Both the position numbers and the translations under genes were made by a program. Source: Chloroflexota bacterium (GTDB taxonomy: Bacteria; Chloroflexota; Anaerolineae; Anaerolineales; Anaerolineaceae). From it: a DNA stretch of 37,083 nt. The notes beneath the pieces are model-generated. The model saw only the letters and a program-made list of their open reading frames with translations. It was not told where the DNA came from and ran no database searches. Location of the stretch: positions 1 through 37,083 of the forward strand of contig JAAZNC010000073.1 in NCBI GenBank assembly GCA_012798455.1, in the 5' to 3' direction. Each line of letters begins with the position of its first letter. Position 1 is the stretch's first letter. Shown here piece after piece: positions 16,840 to 25,265 of the stretch.

Positions 16840-19569
16840 ATGCAAAAAAATTACAGCGGTAATGAAATCCGTGCAACCTTCATCAAATTTTTCGAAGAAA
16901 GAGGTCATACCTTTGTGCCTTCTTCTTCGTTGGTTCCGGGCGGAGATCAAACCCTATTATTCACTAATGCTGGGATGGTACAGTTCAAAGACGTCTTCCT
17001 GGGATTGGACGAAAGACCCTACACCCGTGCGGTGAATTCGCAAAAATGCATGCGAGTGGCAGGCAAGCATAATGACCTGGAAGATGTGGGGCGAGACGAT
17101 ATCCACCACACTTTTTTTGAGATGCTGGGAAACTGGTCTTTTGGGGATTATTATAAAAAAGAAGCCATCACCTGGGCATGGGAGCTGCTTACAGATGTTT
17201 GGAAATTAGATAAATCCAAATTATGGGTTACCTGTTTTAAAGATGAAGTAAACGAAATCCCTGCCGATGAGGAAGCGGTCGCTGCCTGGAAGATGCAGCC
17301 GGGATTAGACGAAACCCACATCTTGCAGTTCGGGCGCAAGGCGAATTTCTGGGAAATGGCAGATGTGGGACCCTGCGGTCCGTGCAGTGAGATCCATATT
17401 GATCGGGGCGATGCGTTTTGTAATAAGAAGAATGTGCCCGGACATGAATGCAAGGTAAATGGCGATTGTACGCGTTATGTGGAGTTGTGGAATCTGGTGT
17501 TCATGCAATACAACCGCCAGGGTCCCAAAACATTGATCCCATTGCCCAAGAAACATGTCGATACCGGCATGGGTTTTGAACGCATCGTTGCTGTTATGCA
17601 AAATGTGGATTCCAACTACAAAACCGACCTGCTGCTCCCTCTCATGGATGTGGTCTTGAAATTGACTGGGCAAACGCAGCGAGAACGCTTGGATAACTTT
17701 ACTCCCTATCGGGTCATTGCAGATCACGCGCGTGCCGCATCCTTCCTGATCAGCGATGGAGTGGTGCCTGGCAATATCGGCAGGAACTATATCTGCCGTA
17801 TGATCATCCGCCGGGCTGCCCGTTTCGGCACCAAACTTGATTTGCATGGACCCTTCCTGGCGCTGGTGGCTGAAGAAGTGATCCATATCTATGGAGAAGC
17901 CTATCCTGAGCTCATCAAGAATAAAAAGACCATTCTGGATAATCTGACTCGTGAGGAATTGCGTTTTAAAAAGACATTGGAAACAGGTCTTTCCTATCTG
18001 GGTGACCTGATGAAAGCCAACCAAGCCACGAAGACCATCTCTGGTGAGGCAGCTTTTGAACTGTATGCAACACATGGGCTGCCATTTGAGATCACCCGTG
18101 ATATCGCGGACGAAGAAGGCTTTAGCGTGGATGAACAGGGTTATCTCCAAGCCATGGAACAGCACCGTGTGGAATCGGGTGCAGGCAAGGAATTTGGTCC
18201 ATTGGGTGGCGAAGATGCCGAAAAATATGCCTCTTTTATGGAGCAGATCGTCAGCGCTGGCAAACTTGACAAGAATGGTGTTGCTTATAACCCCTATGAC
18301 CGTACTCCCATGCAGCAGCCCATCCTGGCTTTGATCTCCAACGAGGAATTGGTGGATTCATTGACAGAGGGCAATGAAGTGGAAGTGGTGCTCGGGAAGA
18401 CCAATTTCTATATCCAATCCGGTGGGCAGGTTTCCGACACCGGAAAGATCACCGCTCTGGATGGAACCTGGCAGATCAGGGTCGATGACGTACGCAAGCC
18501 CACCACAGGGTTGATCGTGCACGCTGGCATCGTGCTAAAAGGGACGCCCAAAGTAGGGGAGATGGCGTTCACCAGTGTTGACCTGAAACGCCGCCAGGAT
18601 ATCATGCGCAACCACACCGCTACCCACTTATTGCATGCCGGATTGCGCAAGATATTGGGTACCCATGTGCGCCAGGCCGGTTCTCTGGTTGCTCCCGATC
18701 GCTTGCGTTTCGATTTCACCCATCCGGATGCTATGAGCGATCACGAGCTCAAACAGGTGCGGCAATTCGTCAATGATGCCATTTTGGATAATGAGCCATT
18801 GCATATTTCTGAAAAGAATTTACAGGAAGCAATCGATGAAGGGGCGATGGCATTATTCGGCGAGAAATATGGCGAACGTGTTCGCACGGTGGTGATCGGT
18901 GAGGATGAGATCACCTCGTATGAATTGTGTGGTGGCACCCACGTGGATGAAACCGGGGAGATCGGCAGCTTCATTATTGTTAGCGAAAGCAGTGCCGCAG
19001 CGGGTATTCGCAGGATCGAAGCTATCACGGGCAGACAGGCTCAAAAATTGATCGATAAACGTTTCAACCAGTTTGAGAAGATTGCCAGCAGCTTGCAGGT
19101 AAGTGTAGAGCAGGTTGAGGATAAACTGACCAGTGTACTGGAACGCGAAAAAGAACTGGAAAAAGAAAACACTCAGTTGCAGAAGAAATCTGCTATGGCT
19201 AAATATAACGAAGCCAAAGCAAGCGCACAACTGGTAAATGGAAGCAGTATTTTAACGTTGCATATCGGCGCCGGTGATTCAACCACACTGCGTGAACTGG
19301 CTGATCGATTCCGTCAGGATCATTCTTCGGGTAGCGCGCTATTCTCTGGGATCAACGGGAAAAATGAACCGTTCTTCATCGCAACAGTTACGGCGGACCT
19401 TATTCAAAAAGGAATTAAAGCAGGGGATGTGGTCAATGCAGCGGCAGGCGTGGTCGGAGGCAGAGGGGGTGGAAAACCCGATCTGGCGCAAGCCGGCGGC
19501 AAGGATGTATCCAAGATTGAAGAAGCATTGAAAAAAGCCAAAGAGTTCGTCGAGGATAAATTGAAATAA
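16840..19569 (+). CDS. alaS: Alanyl-tRNA synthetase
   Basis: AlaRS charges tRNA-Ala and edits Ser/Gly mischarging. The 909-residue length is normal for the bacterial enzyme. The class II catalytic domain begins at once (EIRATFIKFFEERGH) and carries the expected motif 1-3 regions. The tRNA-recognition domain follows. The editing domain has the zinc site HTATH (about 591-595) and CGGTH (about 696-700). A coiled coil and the glycine-rich DHHA1 C-terminal domain (GGRGGGKPDLAQAGG) close the protein. It has its own promoter and a terminator directly after the stop. Nothing is missing. It is unrelated in function to the sigma-54 block before it. Confidence 0.98.
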   Translation: MQKNYSGNEIRATFIKFFEERGHTFVPSSSLVPGGDQTLLFTNAGMVQFKDVFLGLDERPYTRAVNSQKCMRVAGKHNDLEDVGRDDIHHTFFEMLGNWSFGDYYKKEAITWAWELLTDVWKLDKSKLWVTCFKDEVNEIPADEEAVAAWKMQPGLDETHILQFGRKANFWEMADVGPCGPCSEIHIDRGDAFCNKKNVPGHECKVNGDCTRYVELWNLVFMQYNRQGPKTLIPLPKKHVDTGMGFERIVAVMQNVDSNYKTDLLLPLMDVVLKLTGQTQRERLDNFTPYRVIADHARAASFLISDGVVPGNIGRNYICRMIIRRAARFGTKLDLHGPFLALVAEEVIHIYGEAYPELIKNKKTILDNLTREELRFKKTLETGLSYLGDLMKANQATKTISGEAAFELYATHGLPFEITRDIADEEGFSVDEQGYLQAMEQHRVESGAGKEFGPLGGEDAEKYASFMEQIVSAGKLDKNGVAYNPYDRTPMQQPILALISNEELVDSLTEGNEVEVVLGKTNFYIQSGGQVSDTGKITALDGTWQIRVDDVRKPTTGLIVHAGIVLKGTPKVGEMAFTSVDLKRRQDIMRNHTATHLLHAGLRKILGTHVRQAGSLVAPDRLRFDFTHPDAMSDHELKQVRQFVNDAILDNEPLHISEKNLQEAIDEGAMALFGEKYGERVRTVVIGEDEITSYELCGGTHVDETGEIGSFIIVSESSAAAGIRRIEAITGRQAQKLIDKRFNQFEKIASSLQVSVEQVEDKLTSVLEREKELEKENTQLQKKSAMAKYNEAKASAQLVNGSSILTLHIGAGDSTTLRELADRFRQDHSSGSALFSGINGKNEPFFIATVTADLIQKGIKAGDVVNAAAGVVGGRGGGKPDLAQAGGKDVSKIEEALKKAKEFVEDKLK

Positions 19570-19597
19570 AAAACCGCCCGAAGGGCGGTTTCATTTT
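19570..19597. terminator. Bidirectional intrinsic terminator between alaS and gcvPB
   Basis: AAACCGCCC (19570-19578) pairs with GGGCGGTTT (19582-19590) around a GAA loop. It is followed by CATTTTT on the plus strand and preceded by an A-run, so it serves both convergent genes. Confidence 0.9.
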
Positions 19598-21060
19598 TAA
19601 TCTTCCGGTCTTACCCAACAACACAATACCAACTCCTTAGCCGCTTTTACTTCATCCAACCTGCCAATGGGAGTATTATGCGGGGCACTGTGCAACAATT
19701 CTGCATTATTGTGTGCTTCTTGTGCGATGGTGTTCAGTGCATCGGCAAAATGTTCAATGCTCTGCTTGGATTCCGTTTCGGTCGGCTCGATCATCAGAGC
19801 TTCTTTTACGATCAGCGGGAAGTAGTTGGTGGGTGGGTGAACGCCATAGTCCATCAAGCGTTTGGCGATATCCAGGGCGTGAATATCCGGCACGTCATCC
19901 CAGAACCCCTCTGCCACGAACTCATGCATGCAGCGGCGATCGTACGGAACGGTGTAAGCATCTTCGATCAGATGTTTCAGGTAGTTTGCATTGAGCACTG
20001 CGTGCTCGGCGATTTTACGCAGCCCATCGCAGCCGTGCATGGCAATGTAGGTGATGGCTCTTACCATGACCCCAAAATGACCGTAAAAAGCTTTGATGCG
20101 CCCGATGCTGTGGGATGGGGTGATGAATCCGTAGAGTGGTGGCAGTTCTTCATCTCCTTCTTCCACAATTCCGATCACCGGCGCAGGTAGAAAATCGACC
20201 AGATGGGCTGCCACACCCACCGGTCCCGAACCCGGACCGCCGCCGCCATGCGGGGTGGAAAAGGTCTTATGCAGGTTGAAATGCATGATGTCAAAGCCGA
20301 GTTCGCCCGGTTTCACGATTCCCAATAAGGCGTTCAGGTTTGCACCGTCACCGTAGACCAGTCCACCATGCTCATGCACGATGGAGATCACCTCTAACAG
20401 GTGTTCCTCAAAAAGCCCCAGGGTATTGGGGTTGGTGAGCATCAATCCGGCAACCGTATCGTCGCAGATTTTCTTTAATTTGTTCAGGTCGACATTCCCG
20501 CGTTCGTCGGAGGGAAGATTGACCACTTCAAAACCGCTCATGCTGGATGTGGCGGGGTTGGTTCCATGGGCAGAATCCGGCACCAGAATTTTGTTGCGCT
20601 TCGTATTATTGCGGCTTTGATGGTAAGCGCGTATGATCAATCCGCCGACGAATTCCCCGTGTGCTCCGGCAGCCGGTTGCAGCGTTATGCCGGCGAAACC
20701 GCTGATCTCCTTCAACCATTCTTGCAATTGGTACATGATCGCCAGATTACCCTGTACCGTTTCGATCGGTTGGAGCGGATGGGTCATGGCAAAACCCGCT
20801 AAACGAGCGATTTCTTCGTTGATGCGCGGGTTGTATTTCATGGTGCAGGACCCCAGCGGATAAAAACCGATGTCAATGGCATAGTTGAGTTGCGATAAAC
20901 GGGTGAAATGACGGATCACGTCCACTTCAGATAGTTCGGGAAATGGCAGATCTTTGCGCAGTAAATTTTCTGGTATCTTCGTTGGTGGTACATCGGCGTC
21001 TTTAAATAGAAATCCAACGCGTTCTGGGGAAGAAAGTTCGTAGATGGTCGCTTCACTCAT
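19597..21060 (-). CDS. gcvPB: Glycine dehydrogenase (decarboxylating) subunit 2
   Basis: This is the PLP-bearing subunit of the glycine cleavage P-protein, which decarboxylates glycine and passes aminomethyl to lipoyl-GcvH. The 487-residue protein has NLHKTFSTPHGGGGPG with the PLP lysine at K265, and LGSCTMKYNPR near the N-terminus, both family signatures. The start at 21060 (MSEATIYEL) is chosen over a longer open frame because a GGAGG site stands directly before it and the longer version has an unrelated leader. It overlaps the gcvPA stop by 8 nt, which suggests coupling and equal subunit supply. It is the last gene of the operon. The two-subunit form is common in Firmicutes, archaea and many Chloroflexota. 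Confidence 0.97.
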   Translation of the reverse strand: MSEATIYELSSPERVGFLFKDADVPPTKIPENLLRKDLPFPELSEVDVIRHFTRLSQLNYAIDIGFYPLGSCTMKYNPRINEEIARLAGFAMTHPLQPIETVQGNLAIMYQLQEWLKEISGFAGITLQPAAGAHGEFVGGLIIRAYHQSRNNTKRNKILVPDSAHGTNPATSSMSGFEVVNLPSDERGNVDLNKLKKICDDTVAGLMLTNPNTLGLFEEHLLEVISIVHEHGGLVYGDGANLNALLGIVKPGELGFDIMHFNLHKTFSTPHGGGGPGSGPVGVAAHLVDFLPAPVIGIVEEGDEELPPLYGFITPSHSIGRIKAFYGHFGVMVRAITYIAMHGCDGLRKIAEHAVLNANYLKHLIEDAYTVPYDRRCMHEFVAEGFWDDVPDIHALDIAKRLMDYGVHPPTNYFPLIVKEALMIEPTETESKQSIEHFADALNTIAQEAHNNAELLHSAPHNTPIGRLDEVKAAKELVLCCWVRPED

Positions 21061-22405
21061 GATGGCTTTCCTCCAGTACCTCACATAACAGGTCGATGGT
21101 TTCCTTGGTCGTTTTTTCCGTGAATGCCAGAAGCATGCAATCTCGCAGGGCTGGATAATCATTTTCCAGCGGATACCCGCCAAGAATACCTTCGTTCAAC
21201 AAGTGATGGTTGATATGCTCAATAGAGGTTGGGCAGTGAACCATGATCTCATGAAAGAATGGCTCAGGGGTGAGCACCTCAAATCCGGGAACGGCTGCGA
21301 TCTTCTTCGCCGCATAGTGAGCATTTTGATAGCATAGATTGCTGACTTGCTGCATACCGTTCTTGCCGAGTAAACTCATGTAGACGGTAGCTGCCAGTGC
21401 GATCAGCCCCTGGTTGGTACAAATGTTCGAAGTGGCTTTTTCTCGACGAATATGTTGCTCGCGGGCGGTGAGGGTTAATACATAGCCGCGTTTTCCATTC
21501 CCATCGACAGTTTCACCGACCAGGCGTCCGGAGAGTTTTCGGACCAGCTCTTTTCTGGCTGCCAGGAAACCGAGGTAGGGTCCCCCATAAGAAAGGGGGA
21601 TACCAAGCGGTTGTCCTTCTCCCACGGCAATGTCGGCTCCCATCTCTCCGGGTGTTTTCAACATACCCAGAGCGATAGGGTTGACTGCCAGGCAGACCAG
21701 TGCACCTTTTTGATGGGCGTCATTGATGATCTGGGTAAAGTCGATAATGCGACCGAAGAAATCGGGGTACTGCAGCACCACGATGGCGGTATTTTCGTCC
21801 ACCACATCGCTGATTTTTTCAGGATCAGGCAGGGATTGTTGTCCCTCTTCATCAGTGATGATCTCAATGCCATCAATACCACTCAAGTAGGTATGAACAA
21901 CCTCTCGATATTGAGGATTAAGTGCTCCGGAAAAGATGATCTTTTTTCTCTTCTCCCGAAAATGCGCATAAGCGGTAATGCAGGCTTCTGCTGTGGCTGT
22001 GGCGCCGTCATAATGAGATGCATTGGCGATATCTAGGGAGGTGAGATTGCAGATCAGAGATTGGAATTCAAAGATTACCTGCAGGGTCCCCTGAGAAATT
22101 TCGGGTTGGTAGGGAGTATAAGCCGTGAAGAATTCTCCCCGCCGTAAAATGCTGTCTATGGCGGCTGGAATATAATGGTCATAAGCGCCTGCCCCCAAAA
22201 AACAGATGTAATCATGGGTGGTTACATTGGCATCTGCAAATCCCTCGATAAACTCCCTCGCCTCCATCTCTGTCATGCCTTTTGGCATATTCAGCTCGGG
22301 AAAACGATATTTATCAGGAACGTCAGAAAACAGCTCATTTAGGTTTTTCAACCCGAGAGCTGTTAACATTTCTTTTCGTTCCGCATCAGTGTGCGGGATG
22401 AACAT
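21053..22405 (-). CDS. gcvPA: Glycine dehydrogenase (decarboxylating) subunit 1
   Basis: This is the non-PLP partner of GcvPB in the heterotetrameric P-protein. At 450 residues it has normal length and begins MFIPHTDAERKEMLTALG. SQGTLQVIFEFQSLICNLT and the glycine-rich PLSYGGPYLGF are characteristic. Its ATG overlaps the gcvH stop by one base (TAATG arrangement), and its end overlaps gcvPB. The gene therefore lies in the middle of a tightly coupled gcvH-gcvPA-gcvPB operon under a glycine riboswitch. Confidence 0.97.
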   Translation of the reverse strand: MFIPHTDAERKEMLTALGLKNLNELFSDVPDKYRFPELNMPKGMTEMEAREFIEGFADANVTTHDYICFLGAGAYDHYIPAAIDSILRRGEFFTAYTPYQPEISQGTLQVIFEFQSLICNLTSLDIANASHYDGATATAEACITAYAHFREKRKKIIFSGALNPQYREVVHTYLSGIDGIEIITDEEGQQSLPDPEKISDVVDENTAIVVLQYPDFFGRIIDFTQIINDAHQKGALVCLAVNPIALGMLKTPGEMGADIAVGEGQPLGIPLSYGGPYLGFLAARKELVRKLSGRLVGETVDGNGKRGYVLTLTAREQHIRREKATSNICTNQGLIALAATVYMSLLGKNGMQQVSNLCYQNAHYAAKKIAAVPGFEVLTPEPFFHEIMVHCPTSIEHINHHLLNEGILGGYPLENDYPALRDCMLLAFTEKTTKETIDLLCEVLEESHHE

Positions 22406-22794
22406 TAGTTTCCTCGATCTTCGCAGAACCTATCGTAAGTTTCACCATCCATCAGGGTGTCAACTTCTGAAGGATCATCGATTGAAATCTTGAACAACCA
22501 GCTACCATAAGGATCTTCATTGAGAATCTCGGGATTATCGATGAGTGCTTCATTGATCTCGAGGACCGTACCGGAAACAGGTGCATGAATATCGGCTGCT
22601 GCTTTGACGGATTCGATCGTGGCGATGGTTTCTTCTTTGTCAAAATCATCATCCACATCCAGCTCGAACTCGATATATACGATATCCGAAAGCTGGTTTT
22701 GGGCAAAATCAGAGATTCCAATGAGGGCAGTATTGCCTTTTACTTTGATCCATTCATCTGTTTCCGAGAATTTTAGATCTTTTGGGGTCGACAT
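22405..22794 (-). CDS. gcvH: Glycine cleavage system H protein
   Basis: GcvH is the lipoyl carrier of the glycine cleavage system, shuttling aminomethyl and reducing equivalents between P, T and L proteins. The 129-residue protein has the lipoylation site ESVKAAADI with K64, in the usual hairpin. DEWIKVKGN near the start and the acidic C-terminal half match the family. The start at 22794 follows a TAGGAG ribosome binding site. The first gene of the operon sits 44 bp after a tandem glycine riboswitch. gcvT and lpd are not in the window. Confidence 0.97.
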   Translation of the reverse strand: MSTPKDLKFSETDEWIKVKGNTALIGISDFAQNQLSDIVYIEFELDVDDDFDKEETIATIESVKAAADIHAPVSGTVLEINEALIDNPEILNEDPYGSWLFKISIDDPSEVDTLMDGETYDRFCEDRGN

Positions 22795-22837
22795 CTTTTT
22801 CTCCTATTCATTGTTTGAGGTACATAGTAATTGTACA

Positions 22838-23005
22838 TCTCTGTTATTTTACCTGAGAGATTCACCTTTTTATAGAAGGTTTGCCCCGTCGGTGCATTTA
22901 TTATGCTCTCCAGAGTTTCAGGGAAGTGAGTTTGTTTACCTGAGAGATTCACCTTCATACAAGGTTTGCCCCTTCGGTGCCGATCATTTCGAACTCTTCT
23001 CACTA
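22838..23005 (-). promoter_or_regulatory. Tandem glycine riboswitch upstream of gcvH
   Basis: Two glycine aptamers lie on the minus strand. Aptamer 1 spans about 23004 to 22925, closed by AGTGAG/CTCACT. Aptamer 2 spans about 22915 to 22839, closed by CTCTG/CAGAG. Each holds the conserved core CACCGA(A/C)GGGGCAAACC and the later GTGAATCTCTCAGGTA. The short linker between them fits the two-aptamer arrangement. Glycine binding is known to switch on gcv operons. No clear rho-independent terminator lies between aptamer 2 and gcvH, only GTAC-GTAC pairing near 22820-22836, so control may be at translation initiation. Confidence 0.95.
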
Positions 23006-23022
23006 CCTTTCAATTTTTATTT

Positions 23023-23051
23023 ATTCTATGGAAGCTTAAAGTCCCTGTCAA
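23023..23051 (-). promoter_or_regulatory. Sigma-70-type promoter of the gcv operon
   Basis: On the minus strand TTGACA (23051-23046), a 17-bp spacer and TAGAAT (23028-23023). The start near 23016 lies just upstream of aptamer 1 of the glycine riboswitch. Confidence 0.82.
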
Positions 23052-23077
23052 GGTATTTAATTGTCCTAAAGATGCAT

Positions 23078-23083
23078 TATAAT
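23078..23083 (+). promoter_or_regulatory. -10 box of the glmS promoter
   Basis: A consensus TATAAT lies here, but no good -35 box is seen at 16-18 bp. A start near 23090 would put about 35 nt before the ribozyme cleavage site. It faces away from the gcv promoter; the two -10 boxes are about 50 bp apart. Confidence 0.5.
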
Positions 23084-23117
23084 ACGCTATGGTTTCGATA
23101 GATTTGAAGCCAAAGGA

Positions 23118-23240
23118 AAGGAATAGCGCCTGATCCCATTCCCTGGGATGACGAGGATGAAGGTTTTCTACCGCAGGGTAGAACTAACCGCATTCAATGC
23201 GGGAAAATCGAAAGTTCGGCGGATGCCTTCCCGGATCAAA
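23118..23240 (+). ncRNA. glmS self-cleaving ribozyme-riboswitch
   Basis: The leader of glmS carries the conserved core segments of this RNA in order: AGCGCCTGATC at 23125, GATGACGAGGATGAAGG from about 23147, a variable region with hairpins, then ATCGAAAGTTCGGCGGATGCC and TTCCCGGATC. The predicted cleavage is between A23125 and G23126. The variable part forms two clear hairpins, TTCTACC/GGTAGAA and CCGCATT/AATGCGG. In known cases glucosamine-6-phosphate is the cofactor for cleavage, and the cut mRNA is degraded, giving feedback on GlmS. It ends about 88 nt before the glmS start. An open frame from 23148 runs through it but is not real. Confidence 0.93.
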
Positions 23241-23327
23241 TACGATCTGTGCCCTTTCCCACATATTCAATTTAATCACTTCGTGTGGTTAATAAATAAA
23301 TACTTTTTGATTACCATGGAGGTATAC

Positions 23328-25169
23328 ATGTGCGGTATTGTGGGCTACATCGGTGGGAAAAATGCAACTCCCATTATTCTGGAAGGACTGAAAAAATTGG
23401 AGTACCGTGGATACGATTCTGCTGGAATTGCCGTGATTGAAAATGAGCATGTCGAATTACGTCGTGATGTTGGAAAACTGGTCAACTTGGAGAAATTGGT
23501 CGACCGGCAACCCCTGAGTGGCAAGATCGGCATCGGTCATACGCGTTGGGCAACCCATGGTGCGCCCAGTGCGAAAAACGCTCACCCTCACATTGGCGAA
23601 ACAGGGGATGTGGTGATTGTTCACAATGGCATCGTTGAAAACTATCTTGAATTAAAAGAGGAATTGGAAGCGGAAGGTGCTCATTTCAATTCAGAAACGG
23701 ATACAGAAACCATTGTGCATCTGATCGAACGGTACCTGGGCAGTGATATATCTCTTGAAGAAGCAGTCCGGAGAAGTTTGCAGCGTATCAAAGGTGCCCA
23801 CGGAATTGTGGTGATCTCAAGCAAAGAACCTGATAAGATCATTGCAGCCCGCATCGGAAATGCGGGTGGTGTGGTGATCGGTTATGGAGAAGGAGAGATG
23901 TTTATTGCTTCTGATATCCCTGCTATCTTGGAGTACACTCGCCGCATGAGTTTTCTCGAATCACAACAAATGGCAGTGGTAACGAGTGAAAACGCCACTA
24001 TCACTACCCTGGATGGGAAAGCCGTGGATACCAGTATCGATATCATTGCCTGGGATCCGGTGGCAGCGGTCAAGGGAAATTATCGGCATTTTATGCAGAA
24101 AGAGATCCATGAACAAGCGCGTTCATTGATTGATACGCTGACCGGACGGGTGGATTTTGAAAATAATCGCATTGATCTCATCAATCTTAATTTGAATGCT
24201 GAAAAAGCGAAGAAGATCAACAAAGTTATCATCACTGCCTGTGGCACGGCTTACCATGCTGGCTTGGTGGGAAAAACATTGTTTGAGAAAATTGCAAAAG
24301 TGCCCACTGAAGTGGATATCGCGTCCGAATTCCGTTATCGAGATCCGTTGGTGGACGAAAATACCTGTGTGATTACCATCAGCCAATCCGGTGAAACGGC
24401 CGATACCCTGGCAGCCATGGAAGAAGCACGCAGCAAGAAAGCCATGGTTTTTTCCATCGTCAATGCTATTGGTTCACAAGCTATGCGCGTGGCGGATGGA
24501 TATATTTCCATGCAGGTGGGTCCCGAAATTGGGGTAGCTTCGACCAAGGCTTTCACTGCTCCGCTGGTGGACCTGTATCTCTTTGCCATTTACTTGGCGG
24601 GCTTGCGCGGAACGCTCAGTGAAGAAGAACGCTATCATTACATCTATGACTTGCGTGTTATCCCCGATCTGGCAGGCAAATGTTTGAAACGGGAAGATGC
24701 GGTGAAAGAGGTGGCAGAAAAGATCAAAGATATTCGCAGCATCCTCTATCTGGGTAGAGGTATTAACATGCCGATTGCTTATGAGGGGGCGCTTAAATTA
24801 AAAGAAATTTCCTATATTCATGCTGAAGCCTATCCGGCAGGAGAGATGAAGCATGGTCCGATTGCCCTGATTGATCAGGATATGCCTGTTTTAGCGATCA
24901 TGCCCCAAGATCAGTGGTATGAGAAAATGCTCAGCCAGGTGGAACAAGCTAAAGCAAGAGGTGGCATCCTCATTTTGGTTGCAACGGATGGGGATGAACG
25001 TGCCAAAGAATTGGGTGATTATGTGTTGTGGATCCCTGAAGCGCCCTGGATGTTAACCCCGGTGTTCGCCACCATACCATTGCAGATGCTGGCATACCAT
25101 ATTGCAGCTATCCGCGGATTGGATGTTGACCAACCACGCAATTTAGCCAAGTCGGTGACGGTGGAATGA
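23328..25169 (+). CDS. glmS: Glutamine-fructose-6-phosphate aminotransferase (isomerising)
   Basis: GlmS makes glucosamine-6-phosphate from fructose-6-phosphate and glutamine, the first step to UDP-GlcNAc. The 613-residue protein starts MCGIVGYIGG. The cysteine after the initiator methionine is the glutaminase nucleophile, which fixes the start at 23328; a GGAGGT site lies at 23318-23323. The glutaminase half (1-240) has RWATHG and the ETDTE signature. The isomerase half has two SIS domains, with TACGTAYHAG and ISQSGETADT, and ends in DQPRNLAKSVTVE as in all GlmS. It is controlled by the ribozyme in its leader. It is complete and of normal length. Confidence 0.98.
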   Translation: MCGIVGYIGGKNATPIILEGLKKLEYRGYDSAGIAVIENEHVELRRDVGKLVNLEKLVDRQPLSGKIGIGHTRWATHGAPSAKNAHPHIGETGDVVIVHNGIVENYLELKEELEAEGAHFNSETDTETIVHLIERYLGSDISLEEAVRRSLQRIKGAHGIVVISSKEPDKIIAARIGNAGGVVIGYGEGEMFIASDIPAILEYTRRMSFLESQQMAVVTSENATITTLDGKAVDTSIDIIAWDPVAAVKGNYRHFMQKEIHEQARSLIDTLTGRVDFENNRIDLINLNLNAEKAKKINKVIITACGTAYHAGLVGKTLFEKIAKVPTEVDIASEFRYRDPLVDENTCVITISQSGETADTLAAMEEARSKKAMVFSIVNAIGSQAMRVADGYISMQVGPEIGVASTKAFTAPLVDLYLFAIYLAGLRGTLSEEERYHYIYDLRVIPDLAGKCLKREDAVKEVAEKIKDIRSILYLGRGINMPIAYEGALKLKEISYIHAEAYPAGEMKHGPIALIDQDMPVLAIMPQDQWYEKMLSQVEQAKARGGILILVATDGDERAKELGDYVLWIPEAPWMLTPVFATIPLQMLAYHIAAIRGLDVDQPRNLAKSVTVE

Positions 25170-25176
25170 AAAAAGA

Positions 25177-25205
25177 GGGACAAAAAGTGTAGACTGTCCC
25201 TTTTC
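25177..25205 (+). terminator. Probable glmS terminator
   Basis: GGGAC (25177-25181) pairs with GTCCC (25196-25200), with an inner AGT/ACT pairing, followed by TTTT. It lies just after the glmS stop. The stem is short, so strength is uncertain. Confidence 0.5.
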
Positions 25206-25221
25206 CATCTCCCACTATTTC

Positions 25222-25255
25222 CTGTCCAAAAAGAAAATTCAGATTTTTTGGACAG
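25222..25255. other. Hairpin between convergent glmS and flavodoxin genes
   Basis: CTGTCCAAAAA (25222-25232) pairs with TTTTTGGACAG (25245-25255) around a 12-nt loop. There is no T-run after the stem on either strand, so it is an RNA 3'-end structure rather than a standard terminator. It sits 10 bp after the flavodoxin stop. Confidence 0.5.
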
Positions 25256-25265
25256 CTCCTTTGTA

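Noticed and set aside
17305..18165. 286-residue minus-strand open frame inside alaS
   Set aside because: It is the antisense shadow of a conserved gene, with no promoter, ribosome binding site or recognisable domain.
19678..20190. 170-residue plus-strand open frame inside gcvPB
   Set aside because: Antisense to a well-conserved coding sequence with no start signals.
22773..23003. Minus-strand 76-residue open frame before gcvH
   Set aside because: It runs through both glycine aptamers; the bases are explained by the riboswitch and the protein has no recognisable features.
23148..23327. Longer glmS start
   Set aside because: It runs through the ribozyme; GlmS needs cysteine directly after the initiator methionine, which only the 23328 start gives.
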